DNA of 64,000 bases, taken from contig CM066302.1 of NCBI GenBank assembly GCA_033807695.1, positions 2,666,001-2,730,000 on the forward strand. Reading direction: 5' to 3'. Below, one piece after another: positions 25,001 through 36,298 of this stretch (position 1 is its first letter; every line of letters begins with the position of its first letter). Source of the stretch: Daedaleopsis sinensis (lineage: Eukaryota; Basidiomycota; Agaricomycetes; Polyporales; Polyporaceae). Under the pieces are notes generated by a model. The model saw nothing but the letters and a program-made list of their open reading frames with translations, did no database searches and had not been told where the DNA came from. The position numbers and the translations under genes are program-made.

Positions 25001-26232
25001 TCGGCTGGTGCGTCTACGAAGCGTTTACCGTCTCTCGAGCGTAGCTCTCGAATTATCGGAGCGTCCCAGATGTCCGACATGACGGTAGGTACTGGACCAG
25101 TAGCGCGTTTGAGCATCGACTCCATGATATCTTCCAATCCGGGCCGCGAGAGTAGGCGTGCGATCCAATGTTTCATGTCTTGGTATAAATACACGCGGAG
25201 AGGAAATGACAGCAACCTTCCGCGGATGTTGCGCGCACGCCAAAGAGGAGATCCGCACGGTTTGCTCCGCTCAGTCGTCTTGTATGAGCATTGTTCTGGG
25301 AAGGGACGGCTATAGATGGCATAGCAACTTGGACAACACACATGTTCGTGGACGACGGGATCGAGATCGAAGCGCCCCAATATCGTGCGGATGTCGATGG
25401 GCAAGGATTCCAGGAAGAACGTATCGTCAGTCTCGAGAAGTTGACCTTTGCTGACGCGAACGAGCAGCCGTAATGCGACAAGCAAGATCCTGGTGGCACG
25501 ACGGGGAACTTTGTACAGAATGTGGAGGAGGAGTGCGGTGACATGATGGACGGCGACAAGAGGATTTGAGAAGAAGTGCGACCTTGCAAAGTATCGGGCT
25601 TAAATCGCATGAGTGACCGCTTATTATATGAGGTGTTTTGACTCACCGGAATCCACATAGCATGCGCCTTTCCGCTCGGAGGCCGCACGAGCCGATGCCT
25701 GTCTTGTCCATTCACGGTCCTTTTGAAGTTGCATCCGAGACCATTCCTGACTGAGTAGCGAGGTCAATGCGGAACATTGCTTGGTGAGAGAACGAAAACC
25801 GAGAGCCTCGATTGCTTGAACATCTCGGTACATCTCCAAAAGTTCGAGCTCGTGGTCCAGGAAGGCGGTGTTTGACCCAGTCTTCGTATCCAGGGCGTAC
25901 GGCCCGCCATTAGCGTGAGTCGACTGGGAGATATCAGTGGCCTCGAAGGTAGGATTTTCATATGGGATTTTGCTGAACGAGAGAGGCGCGCCAAAGCTGT
26001 AGAGTCGGGTACGAGCATAGATGGATGCTTCAATGAAGCGCAAGTCGTCCCGAGCTACCCCTTCCGTCAAAGCGGACGCGTTCTCGCGGTGGCCCGGTAC
26101 CGGGTCTGAGTCAAGATTTTCAGCGGGATGCACATCTAACGGCTCCGACTTCGCTGGTAGTCGAGTACTAGCAACCTTGGGAACAGGGCGACTGGTGGTG
26201 TGAGACGCAGGCTGCGCTCGTGATGTTGACAT
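22039..26232 (-). CDS. Tnp2-like (CACTA) DDE transposase
   Basis: Seven exons join in exact phase: 26232-25647, 25598-24136, 24074-23790, 23722-23591, 23525-22982, 22930-22203 and 22149-22039. They total 3,849 nt, or 1,282 aa. A cysteine cluster (CCPSCYAIY then CSYKTTERSKPC) at about residues 285-315 precedes the catalytic region. LVFGLSVDGFNPF near residue 410 holds the first catalytic Asp of the Tnp2 family, followed by FLVGVVPGPSKPSLDQFNHF, FCSVCKLL and FTVIDSMHNHYLGL with the second acidic site. LPSWVNPVPANVGKK and GKLSADQWHIF match the C-terminal part usual in fungal members. A SAP-like stretch (FNLGVFRVLCEHYQL) lies in exon 3. The family cuts and pastes CACTA elements. I see no internal stop or frameshift, so it may be active. 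The intron between exons 3 and 4 is the least certain. Confidence 0.88.
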
Positions 26233-26311
26233 AGTAGCTAGTGTACGATCATGATGCTTGACATTCGCTAGAGATCGGGACGATCAGTTACTCTCACTTG
26301 ACGGCAGACGA

Positions 26312-27029
26312 TCATAGCTGCCAACCTTGGTTCGCCGCTTGTGGTTGGGTGAGACTACTACCACGTGGTGGCACTTGCTTGCCCTTGACGTCCCGGCTTG
26401 AAGCACTGCCTTTAGGCCGAGACTCTGAAGACGACTCTGAAGACTCTGCAGCATGGTCGAAAAGTTCTTCATCTAGTTCTCGACGAAGATCGCTGCGCCG
26501 AGAACGCTGACCTATCATGCATGGAAGGGGGGCGTGAGTCAACGGGCATTGTATTATAACATGTATATTCACCCTTCTTCCGGGGCAACCGCTCGGAAGG
26601 TTCGTCCAATCCAATTTCGTCCGGGAGGAGACCTGCCGTTACATCCGAGTCTCAACATTGGTCAATCCCAAAAATCCTGATAATCTTACCAGAGGAACGA
26701 GAGGAACCGCCCAGAAGAGAGTACCTGAGCTGGAGGATCGAGAGGTCTCTTATCCCAACGTCCCGCAAAAGCGCATCTTCGGGCAGTGGAGTGCGCTTGT
26801 AAGAGTCGTAATAGAGAGATTGGCGGAGGCGAGTGAGTCGCGGAATGAGGCGACGGCGCTCCAGTGTCATGAAGATGTCGCGTATTCTCCAATTGGGATT
26901 AACAGCTTTCATGTCATTAGATAGATAGTACACGCCTGTTATAATATGCTTACCTATAGGAACAAAGCCACTGCTTGATCCCCACACGAATATAGTGATC
27001 GGCGCGTCGCTCCTAGCACGCCCATGCAT
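26312..27029 (-). CDS. Ubiquitin-like domain protein next to the transposase
   Basis: Four exons (27029-26954, 26905-26690, 26632-26573, 26511-26312) sum to 552 nt, giving 183 aa with every join in phase. Residues about 10-95 read as a beta-grasp ubiquitin-like domain: ITIFVWGSSSGFVPIAVN, a helix with IRDIFMTLERRRLI, then PEDALLRDVGIRDLSILQLR and the ubiquitin-like ending YSLLGG. There is no free Gly-Gly terminus, because an acidic, Ser-rich tail of about 90 residues follows (ELDEELFDHAAESSESSS). It lies 80 bp upstream of the transposase start on the same strand. I believe such proteins accompany transposons in Agaricomycetes, but I could not check. Role unknown; the fold call is by pattern only. 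Confidence 0.65.
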
Positions 27030-27811
27030 CGGCGGTAGACGGTGTCGCAATGCCGGATGTAAACCTGTAGTACTTCGTATACGTCACATCGCCGTCATAG
27101 AGCGTAAATTATACTTACATATGGATGCTAAATATATGAGGAGGAAGTCGGCCGAACATGTTGCGGACAGTATGGCAACAGACCACCGTCGGTGGGTCAA
27201 GCCTAGGGTCAGTGATAACAGGGACAGCGTTATGATATAGATAGCTCGAATCCCAGTGTTCAGTATAGCCAAGTATCTGCTACGTCGGCGGGTAGAGATC
27301 TTCCGCCGCCATCGTAGCAGGAATCGCTGGCGGATTGCAATGAGCCGTCGCATAGGGTCAGACTCACTGGCGCGAGGGCAGATGGCAAGCTCGAGGTGCA
27401 TGTCATATGTAGACCCTGGTCGCTGTTAGATATCGGATATCGAGGAAAAACGTCGGTTGACAACGCTTATCGTGATGCAATCGATGCAGATTTATTACGC
27501 CTACGAGTATGGTCCGATCTGCTGCACAAGATCTGGGGTAAGATGACGCTCGTCGCTAGCCTAAGCTTAGCTTAGGAGTGACGCTGGCGGACGGTACTCG
27601 GAGAGCACCTACGGGGAGAACGCACCCATCCGTCACATGGCGAGTTGCATGGACGATTCGGTCCTATGTACGACAAATATACGGGTGCCGTCGGTCGGCG
27701 CTGAATTTCTGATAAATACCGCAACGACGTACATAAACATGGATGTACTTCAGTTATATTTCTCTACCCATGTAAGCGAGGTACCTAGAGCGAGATGAGT
27801 AGCCGGACAGA
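27030..27811. other. Spacer without a supported gene
   Basis: Short minus-strand frames (for example 27084-27401 with a hydrophobic run) lack a start context and a family motif. CACTA-type ends were looked for here and before 14958 and were not found. Confidence 0.35.
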
Positions 27812-29714
27812 TCATATATGATATACCTCTGACCTAATAGCGGCTTCGAAAACAGCCCGGGCCAGCGATACAGTTGCCTCAGCAATACGATACCGCGCAA
27901 AGTGCCACAGCTGCTCAAGCTGTAAGATTGCGTGAGAAACAAGCACTTAGATGTGGGAGATAAGTCTCGCTTACCGTACCAGGATCACGTCTGATGGACA
28001 TCATAGAGTCATGCTGACCTGGGAGCGCGTTGATGTTCAACTGGGACCAAAAGTTAGTGATTTGGCTTCTAGTGTGAACCAAAGGCAGCTAGCTCTACTG
28101 ACCTTCGACGTCCAGAGCAACAGAGCATAGATGGATGCGGATGAGATAACGGTACTGATGAGCACTGTCACAGATATAATCAGCACTAGGGTAGCAAACG
28201 CGGCGGAGGAAAGCGTACTCAGCCCGAGGAAGTATCGAGCTTGCGTAGAACCGGGTAGTATAGCAGACAGGGCGATATAGTCTCTCGAGGGGAGCCGGTT
28301 GATAGGCTTTGTCACCTCCTCACTGGGACCAACAGTCGCTACATGGCCGGGTTGTGCTACTGGTGAAGATAGAGGCGACTGTGCCAGATGAGGACTCGGA
28401 GACGAGACGTAAGTGCTACCGAGGTCTATCGGATGCATAGCACGCCAAACGACGATAGTTGTAGTCGTCCCCTGCTCGGACGTCCCGGTCGCAAGCAAGC
28501 GATTGTAGCTAAGGCCGTCCAAGTTCTCCGTGGCCGACTGGTCGAGAAGATTCAGTAGCCAGTCTTGCAAATCGTAGTAGTCACAAGGCTTACCACCGCT
28601 TGTATGATCCCTGTTAAGATTTGAGACATAGACAGGGCAATAGGAAGAGAATAACTCACCGTCGTGATGCAATTCCTGGATGATCCGTCCAGTTTGAACG
28701 TCGCCGATAGTTAGCTTACCGCAAGAACTTCCCATGGCCAGGGCCGTACTGTCATGGATAAATATCACGGGCAGCGGTACGTTCTCGACGATATCTTGAT
28801 GAAAGGTGCACGAGTAGGAAGTATTGTCGGCGAGGTACAGGTCGAAACCGTCGTATAGGTTAGATGTAGCGATGAGAGCTCCATTAGATGACAATGCAGA
28901 TCGTCCACTAGATCCCCGTCATGGTCAGATCACCTTGAACAAACTGACGTATGCTTACATTCGCTGTTTGCGCGGGTCGACGTGCCATTGCTCATGAAAG
29001 CTACGCGATGCAATGTCCCAACGACTCGCGAGCAAGCTAGATGAGCAATTGTGACCATATCCAGGCGTGTAAGATGACTCACTATATCCCCTCATCGAGG
29101 TACGAGATTAAGAGACCTTTCCCATCTTGTAGGACATGGACTGAACGTGGATGCGGAGTCTGTATCCTTGGTGGGGGGATAGTCTGTTTTGCCATCACCG
29201 CTGCCCGAATGGGTAAGCTAAGCTGTAGCATTCACACACAAGGTACATACCTGGTTTGATCTCAGTCCAGATTTCAACCTTGTCTTCAGCACAGACCACG
29301 AGCTGACCGGTGGCGTCGATGAAGGCCAAGTCTTCGATGAGACCTTCGCCCATCGATCGTGGTAGATATGTGGCAGACAACTCATCCTTGCGTGTGCAGA
29401 ATTGTCAATGTTGGGTGGGCGGATGGTCATGAAGAACATACTGTAGTCACAAGCGTCTTCAATACCATTCCATCCCCGAAGCCTACATGCAAGGTTTGCT
29501 CTTCTCCTTGCACCGTCCATAGCAAAGCGGTCACACGAGACGGGCCGCTCATCTTGTGCGCAATTCGCCATTCATCGTGGACATCAAAGACGTATATTTT
29601 CCCATCGTCATCGCCGCTAGCCAAGAAGTCGCGCTTAGGCGAGAACCGTAGAGCATTTATAGAATTTTGAGGTCCGAGAAGACAGCGATCGCGCGAATAG
29701 AGAGTCTCAGCCAT
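27812..29714 (-). CDS. WD40-repeat protein, paralog 1
   Basis: The gene runs from ATG 29714 to a stop at 27812-27814 with several 50-60 bp introns. WD-like blades are visible: INALRFSPKRDFLASGDDDG then KIYVFDV; ALLWTVQGEEQTLHVGFGDG; EDLAFIDATGQLVVCAEDKV then EIWTE; SVHVLQDGKGLLISYLDEGI; GALIATSNLYDGFDLY; and ALAMGSSCGKLTIGDVQTGR. A later blade ends ALLLWTSK, followed by a helix, FARYRIAEATVSLARAVFEA. WD40 propellers are protein-interaction scaffolds; the partner is unknown. A hydrophobic stretch near 28180 could be a membrane segment or a missed intron. A clear paralog lies at 43101-44478. Exon limits are approximate. Confidence 0.65.
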
Positions 29715-29795
29715 ACGGACCACCCAACTGGTGTAGACTGTGGATGCGGACGGAAAGAAGAGCGTCGAGCAGACTCCTGTCCGACCCTCAGCCAT

Positions 29796-30600
29796 GTTGT
29801 TACAACGCGTTCTCCTCAGCGGCTGTTTTCTTTCGGCGCTTGTGGCACGGGTTGAGAGCCGCTGGCTGCACTCGAGCTCGCTGCCTAAGGCTGACGAACA
29901 CGTATGGCTAGTACTCCATAGTATGCTGATACAGTCTGTTTGAGTACTGGATAGCCTGTGATACTATTAGCGAAAATGATACATATATGAACGAAGTGAA
30001 CAAATAAGTCGCGTTTACAATGTTAAAGTAGTACTAGTAGCCGTATACAAAAGAACACTCGTCAAAGACTACTCACGCCGTTAAATCGCTATTATGTGCT
30101 TTGTGATTTTGTTGCTACCGCTGTGTGGTCCACTGTGATCATCCCATTCACGAGTGTTCGTTAGTTATGAACATGGTATGCCGTATGGACGGGATCCACT
30201 CACTCCGATGCTTGAATTTAGTGTTATAGGTCGATTCGCTCACCCAGGACGGATAACGCATAGTATCCGTAACAACAAGTCGTCTGCCGTCACTACGCCT
30301 GAATCCCGGGTGAACCACCATCCAGTGTGGGGACCTGTCTATGTCCAGAGTGCGAAGCCACAACTGACAATGGGTGGGTAGACAATGACAATAGATATCG
30401 CCCTCTCTTAACGAGGTGCAGTCCAACAACTGCTCAGGTGGGTGATCCAGGGCATCGCTTGATGAGGATTCGAACCACGCAGTTCCCTGGTGACTGCTCC
30501 CGTCTTGCATGCTGCCCAAGCCCTTGAATGCTCGAAAGTTTCGTTTATAACCGGGGTCCGGCTGGACAGACTAAATCTTTATAAGTCATCACCGGTATGC
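29796..30600 (-). other. Unresolved stretch with one minus-strand ORF
   Basis: A 123-codon minus-strand frame at 30148-30519 (containing RTLDIDRSPHWMVVHPGF and IRHTMFITNEHS) may be an exon of an unknown gene. No family is recognised, no start is chosen, and the rest of the stretch is blank. Confidence 0.3.
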
Positions 30601-30612
30601 GCAATGCACGAT

Positions 30613-31320
30613 TCAACTTACTACTTGGCGGCGGGTTGAGGGGCCGGAGTGTTGTGCTGTGGATCTCGGGGATTTAATGAGTGGGACGAGGGAAGGCTTC
30701 AACGATCCCGCTGAATCGGACATAGATGTTGAATCGTTCGTAAAACGGACGACGCGATTGATGAGGGGAGATGATGCGCGAGAAGACGGCGCTGGTAGAG
30801 GCGTAGAAGGACGTGTAGAAGGCCGTGGGTGAGAGCGCAATTGCTCGTCGTTCAGCGCGTTGGAAAGGTTACTGTAGAGGCATGAAATGAAGCCTGGCAC
30901 CACATGCTGACTACCACTTACCGTTGTCCAGAGCTCCTCTCTATTGTCCTAAAGATGATTGGCTCGACTCCCGATGGTACAATAGGTGGAGCGGGCGCGA
31001 TGTACGAGAGGCGGGTGGTTTCCAGAGTACGCACAGCGGTACTGGCGAAAACACTGTGCACATTCGTCATTCCCTGGATATGACCTTTGATCCTCATCGG
31101 AGTAGAAGTATGCGGGCTCTCTTTCCTCCTACAGCATCGTCTGAGGTAGGAATTGACGATGACAGAGAGAACACAGATCGAAGTGAGGGTGATGATGAGA
31201 AGTAACGCATCTTCTTCTTGACGCGTGAGGTCGGCGACCCAGACGGCGGGGATCCTGAGGACCAGTAGTCGTTGCTGTGCGAGTTGCATAAGATAGTTGT
31301 CTTCAGAGAAGCCGCGTTGA
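30613..31320 (-). CDS. Putative single-pass membrane protein, unknown function
   Basis: An acceptor (CTCTGTAG) at about 31335 opens a minus-strand frame with GFSEDNYLMQLAQQRLLVLR, then a hydrophobic segment ALLLIITLTSICVLSVIVNS followed by the basic stop-transfer run YLRRCCRRKE. A Pro-rich C-terminal tail contains YIAPAPPIVPSGVE. The last exon probably continues to about 30613, with Ser/Pro-rich sequence. The first exon is not found. The membrane call rests on hydrophobicity alone. It lies upstream of WD40 paralog 1 on the same strand. Confidence 0.4.
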
Positions 31321-31399
31321 GAATGGCAGGACTACAGAGTAAGAGAATCAGAAATGCAGGCGGTTCTTGCGGCGGCCCATCCACAAGCGCTTAGTGTAG

Positions 31400-32840
31400 C
31401 ATGTTTTGGGCGGGTAGCGCCCAAGCTTCGACAAGTTCGAGCATGTTTCGTTGCTCGGGCTCAGGACTTCGGCCTCGGGCTCACAAGTCCTATTGGGATA
31501 ATCTCGGCACGGATGTCACGCTCCCTTATGCGTTTTAATCTTATGCTAGAACGTGTGCGACAGCGGCAGCGATAGCAAGAGGGCCGTCCGAGGCGTTAGT
31601 TCTCGATATCAAGTGGTCTTCTACTCATCTTCCCTTCTTCTCACACACGAAACCTTATGTGATAACATCGCCGAGTTGATATACTGTATAAACATGGAGC
31701 GTACGCGTGGCGAGCTGTAAGTATGTGAGCGAACGCCCTTAGGTTGCGTACGCCTTTGCGCCGCGCCGCGCCCACCATGCATCCGCATTTTCCCTTCCCT
31801 AGCATCAGCACCGTCACCGTGTCCGACCAGCTGCGCAAGTACGTGGCCGGACTGACACTTACATCGCCTCCAGAGCGTTGCTGTGCAGGCGCGCACTCGA
31901 CGTTGTACTCTGACGGTACGAGGGCGAGGGTGGTACGGGCGAGGGTGGAGTCTGTCGCCGTTGTGCCGCGCATATACTTGGCTTTGTGGACGTCCTGATC
32001 GTTGTGGGTGACTGTGGCGTACATTCATCCGCCGCAAGTGCCCGCGCGCTTCCGACGATGCTCGTCAAAGGTCCAACTTGTTCTGTGGAGGGCAACGCGC
32101 GAGCCGTGAGGGGGGCGTACTCCTATCGAACCGCGAGTGAGGGTGATGAAGGCGAAGGAGACAATATTGCGCAATCCCAAAACATGTCTCTAGGACTGCA
32201 AAAGGGACAGGTGAGCATATGCATGGGTACGAGGCGGTGAATTCTTTCAGGAGATGAGCATACGTGGCTCGTCTTCGAGCTACTTTTATCTGCTTCTCGA
32301 CCTCAATAACGGAACGCCGGAACAGCAGCCTTGTCCTAGGAACGGATTCAGCACAATCCTTCTACATGATTTACAACAACCACTCACGATCAACTAGGCG
32401 AGGATCCAGGTCGAGGAAGCGATGGTGTCCTGTAGATGAAGTACGAACCTCCATTGGGCTGATGGCGAACACCGGGGACAACGTCATGTGTGCCGACTAG
32501 ATTGTAGGAGGTCGAGATCGGGCTGCCCCTCGCGTGACTATGACCTGACAAGAGCTGCTCTAATAAGGTTGGTGTTGTTTTCGAGTGGTGCACCCTGATA
32601 GAAGGCGGGGACACGGGGCCCCAGAGGTGGACGTGATCGGGCTTGTGGTGATGGTTTGCGCGGTATCATGTCTGCGATGTGACTTGCGAGTGGCAGCATA
32701 ACCTGAGGAGACACCATAGGCGAGAGAGGGGGTGTGATCAGCAGCTAAGACTTGTCATTCTGCAGGGAGCGTCGTGCGCGGATGTTTATGTCGGAAGCGA
32801 ACTTGTTCAGGGCGAGTTGACCGTGAGACGCGAGCGGCAC
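31400..32840. other. No supported gene
   Basis: Overlapping short frames on both strands with biased, Arg-rich translations and no motif. I see no repeat structure here. Confidence 0.35.
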
Positions 32841-33092
32841 TTACGAGGGCGGGGCGGGGATACAGCAGCACCGGTGATCCTCACGTACTTCTCGCGGATG
32901 TAACGGATGTACTCCTGAGTCCTGACTGTCCTGCCGAGGAGTCGCGCCGTCGGAGGGGTCTCTGCGCGCCTTGAACGTGCGCTCGGGGGACAACTTGTAG
33001 GATTGCGCATGCTGTGGTCCTCCCGGATCTTCCGCGCCTTCTCGTGCCGTACCGCCTTCTCCTCCTTAGAGAGCAGGTTCCAGCACTCACCG
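32841..33092 (-). pseudogene. HMG-box fragment with a frameshift
   Basis: The minus strand encodes GECWNLLSKEEKAVRHEKA and KIREDHSMRNP, the second half of an HMG box (W...L..EEK....A...K..H...P). The expected continuation, YKLSPERTFKARRDPSDG, is present immediately after but one base out of frame, so the box is split by an apparent one-base loss after AATCC. The first helix with its usual RPxNAF(I/F)L(Y/F)R motif was not found upstream. HMG-box proteins bind and bend DNA, and fungal ones include mating-type and developmental regulators. This copy looks partial and broken. An unseen intron is the alternative. Confidence 0.45.
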
Positions 33093-34031
33093 GCGACGTC
33101 CAGTGGAGGAGATTGTTTGGTGGCAACGATAAGATGGAAGATGCCGTCGAACTTGGTATCTTGTAGATATTCGTCTGTTGCCAATAGACAGGTACAGGGA
33201 TAGCGGAAACAGAGGTGTTGATTGGAGTTGGAGACGCAGACGCGATGAGATGAGCGTCGGGTCCACCAAGTACTGCTGGCCGCTGAACGCAAGCTCCGAG
33301 GTGCGCTTGAATGATGGTCGCATTGTCGACTTCCTTCGTCTCCATCTCCTCGTCCTTCCTCTTGTCGTCCTCACTCTTCGCATAATTTCGACTTCGATGG
33401 ATTGCGTCGTGAAGAACGAGTATGTTAAGGCAGGAGGACCTGGCACATGCACCAGAATGCTGCCAAACTCCTGCCGTGCCATGAAGCTGTCCCATTCAGT
33501 GTCAGTACCCAATAATGGTGAGGGTGTGTCATGCAGTGAGCGACCTACCTGTTCTAAGACTGGTCCCATAGATCTCTGCAACTTCGCCTTGGTGATAGTC
33601 CAGCAGATCGTCGAGAGCCTCGCATCACCATACTGCGATATTAAACGAAGTGGGATGAGTTTTGAAGTTGAAGTAGCCACTAGCCAGGTCGTGGACGGCG
33701 CGACCCAGAGAACACGGATTCCTCCCAAGACACGGATTCAGATGTCGTCCTCCTGCGCGAACGTTTTGGTCCGGTGGAACTGGAAGACTCTTTGGGGTAG
33801 CCTGTCGTCGACGGTCAGAATCCGGAGAGGAGGAGGAGGAGGAGGAGGAGGAGGAGGAGGAGGAGGAGGAGGCTAGATCAGTTTGGAGGAGAAGGAGGAG
33901 CCGATTCTAGGGCCCGGGTCGGTCACCGTCACGAGACTTCCCGGTAGAACCTCAAGGCTAAGCGCTAAGTTGCTCGCCGCCGGTCTGAGGTGTGCCTCGA
34001 GAGTCGAGACGTGACTAAGTACCTACCCTCG
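33093..34031. other. Upstream stretch with a GGA microsatellite
   Basis: Minus-strand frames to 33728 are open but lack motifs. They may be earlier exons of the HMG-box remnant. A pure AGG/GGA tract of about 45 bp at 33829-33873 separates this from the JmjC gene, which starts on the plus strand at 34032. No promoter element is assigned. Confidence 0.4.
33829..33873. repeat. (GGA)n microsatellite
   Basis: About fifteen uninterrupted GGA units. It lies about 160 bp upstream of the JmjC gene start, so length changes could affect its promoter; this is speculative. Confidence 0.9.
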
Positions 34032-36298
34032 ATGCCTGTAGATCTCATTCTCCAAACAACTACGTGTCAAGGCTTACAAAATAGGCTTCGGCGATATGAA
34101 GAGCTCTCTACCGTCGTAGTGCCCAAATGTATCAATTGCCATCGTGAAGATTCCGAGCGCCAGTACCCCTTCATTCAGCCGTGGAGCCGAAAAACTAGCG
34201 AGTCGTGTCTTTTCAAAGGTGAGCGTAAAACCCGGTACCTCATCTGATGCACTTGATGACCATACAACAACAGACTTCAGACATGCGTCGTGCGATATAG
34301 AGCGAGGAGAACTATCGTATAGCTTCAGAGACGATCGAGCACGCAAACAGATCTTTGTGCGCGACGTATATAACCAGAAGCACACCAGGCAGCTATTGCA
34401 AACTAAACAGGTATCTACATCCCTCTTACATCCGCTCCCCTGACCCCTGATCATCGATATTATAGGAGATAGCAGCACAGTACCTCTTGCCAGAGCTGCT
34501 CGAGGAACTTCAACAGTATGAACAAGGTCAAGACGTTGTGTTCAGACGCATCGACCCAGCTGTCCGGGAGCTATGCGGTATGTCTTTGAGGCATCACGCT
34601 GAGCCTCTTCAATGAGTCTCACATGCAAGAACAGATTCGTGCAGTACCCGAATCTTCTCGAAGAGCTGGTTTTGCTCAATATGCGCACAGGAAGTTTGTC
34701 TTGCTTGCATGACTGTGGTGAGGGTCATGCTATTTCCACAGCATTTACTGACTCTTTGCCAAATAGTTTCGCTCCACCAGAGAAGAGCTATGTCACGGAG
34801 AGACCGTCTTGATACGTCTCACACGCTTTCACCAAGAGGAACTACAGGTGTTGGTTCGTGATATGCAGTCCTTACCGTTCTCGAGGTAATGCGTCGTGGT
34901 TCCATGCTCTGTGGTCATGTTTCGATGATGCACACTGAAATAACATTGATCCAGTCGACCTGTCGTCGCGGCGACTAAAGCTAGCAGGCACTATGAACGA
35001 TTCACACGGTTTCAACTGACCGAGGATAAATTCACGACTCTATGGTTGCATCGTCGGCCCTTTGTTGTGACGGGGCTGATTGAGCTTCTGCAATCGCGGT
35101 GGACGCCGCAGTCGCTCATCGCACAGTACGGGGACGTGCCGTGCCAAATCGAAGACTGCGAAACCAAGGAAGTGTCAAACTCGACCGTCGGCTATTTCTT
35201 CTCGCTATTTGACCAGCCTCCCACTCCAAACAGGCGAATCATGAAGTTGAAGGTATGTCCAATCGCAGATGGTGATGCGATGTCGCCTCATGTGAACCTA
35301 CTCTAGGATTGGCCTCCTTCGGATCGATTCAAATCCATGTTTCCTCAGCTACAGGAGGATTTTGAAAGAGCATTGCCGCTTTCTGATTACACGACCCCCA
35401 TGGGTGTGAAGAACTTCGCCGCACACTTCCCTGATGATGCGAATCCTCCTGATCTGGGTAATTAGATCCATTATAATGGCACCTCCGCCGCTATTACTGT
35501 GCTAATTATCTAACCGTCAGGACCAAAAATGTACAACGCTCTGGCATCCGTATATGACGAAGCGCATTCGGGTTCCACCCGGCTCCACTTGGACCTTTCC
35601 GACGCTGTCAACATCCTAACGTATGCATCCAAGACCCGAGAAGGACGTCCAGGTTTCGCACTTTGGCATATATTTGCGCCAGAGGATGCAGACCGAATTA
35701 GGTCGTACCTCCGAAGCCGGCTGCCTCACGGAGCACTTGTGGGCGACCCGATTCATAATCAAGACACTTACCTAACGAACAGCATGCTCGACGAACTCGA
35801 GGATAAGTACCAGGTCCGGCCGCACACTATTCAACAATATCTTGGCGAGGCTGTATTCATTCCAGCGGGGTGTGCACATCAGGCAAGCCTGCATCCTGCT
35901 AGACGTGCCATTCCCTCGCTGATATGTTTCGTACGTATAGGTGGCTAATCAAGCGGACTGCATCAAGATCGCGTGCGACTTCATCAGCCCTCAGAGTGTT
36001 GATATCTGCGGTCAACTCAACGCAGAGTTCCGGACGCAGAGACTTGCCCACAGATGGCCGGAAGACGTCATACCATTCATGTGGATGATGTATTATACAT
36101 GGATCACCGCCGACTTCATCAAGAATACTCTTGTATCACGGTGAGTTCTGGCCGCGTGCTAGTTCTCTTCGGAATCTGACAGCTGTGCGTAGCTCGAACC
36201 AAGTAGAGCTACCCACAAGTATGTGGAGGGGTAGTCTTGGTAGTATACTACTACTGATCGATGATCCTTCGTGTAGTCAGGTCATCGCCCGATCCTAG
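34032..36298 (+). CDS. KDM3-type JmjC domain protein
   Basis: Ten exons (34032-34218, 34274-34410, 34466-34577, 34635-34717, 34767-34885, 34955-35252, 35307-35457, 35521-35882, 35941-36140, 36193-36298) sum to 1,755 nt, exactly 585 codons. A C-x2-C zinc-binding segment, LCDSCSTRIFSKSWFCSICA then EVCLACM (about residues 143-172), precedes the JmjC region, the KDM3/JMJD1 order. FVVTGLIELLQSRWTPQSL, the iron ligands in LHLDLSDAVN and GCAHQVANQADCIKI, and FALWHIFAPEDADRIRSYL match KDM3 enzymes, which demethylate H3K9 using Fe(II) and 2-oxoglutarate. All three ligands (HxD and the later His) are kept. One intron (35883-35940) is GC-AG. It is nuclear by family. No break is seen, and substrate specificity cannot be read from sequence. 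Confidence 0.88.

Noticed and set aside
24708..25715. Other-frame ORFs across the transposase gene
   Set aside because: They are shadows of the spliced transposase, whose exons join in exact phase.
30421..30520. tRNA-like GGTTCGAATCC box on the minus strand
   Set aside because: The T-arm stem does not pair and no acceptor or anticodon stem fits at the right spacing. The box alone is a chance match.
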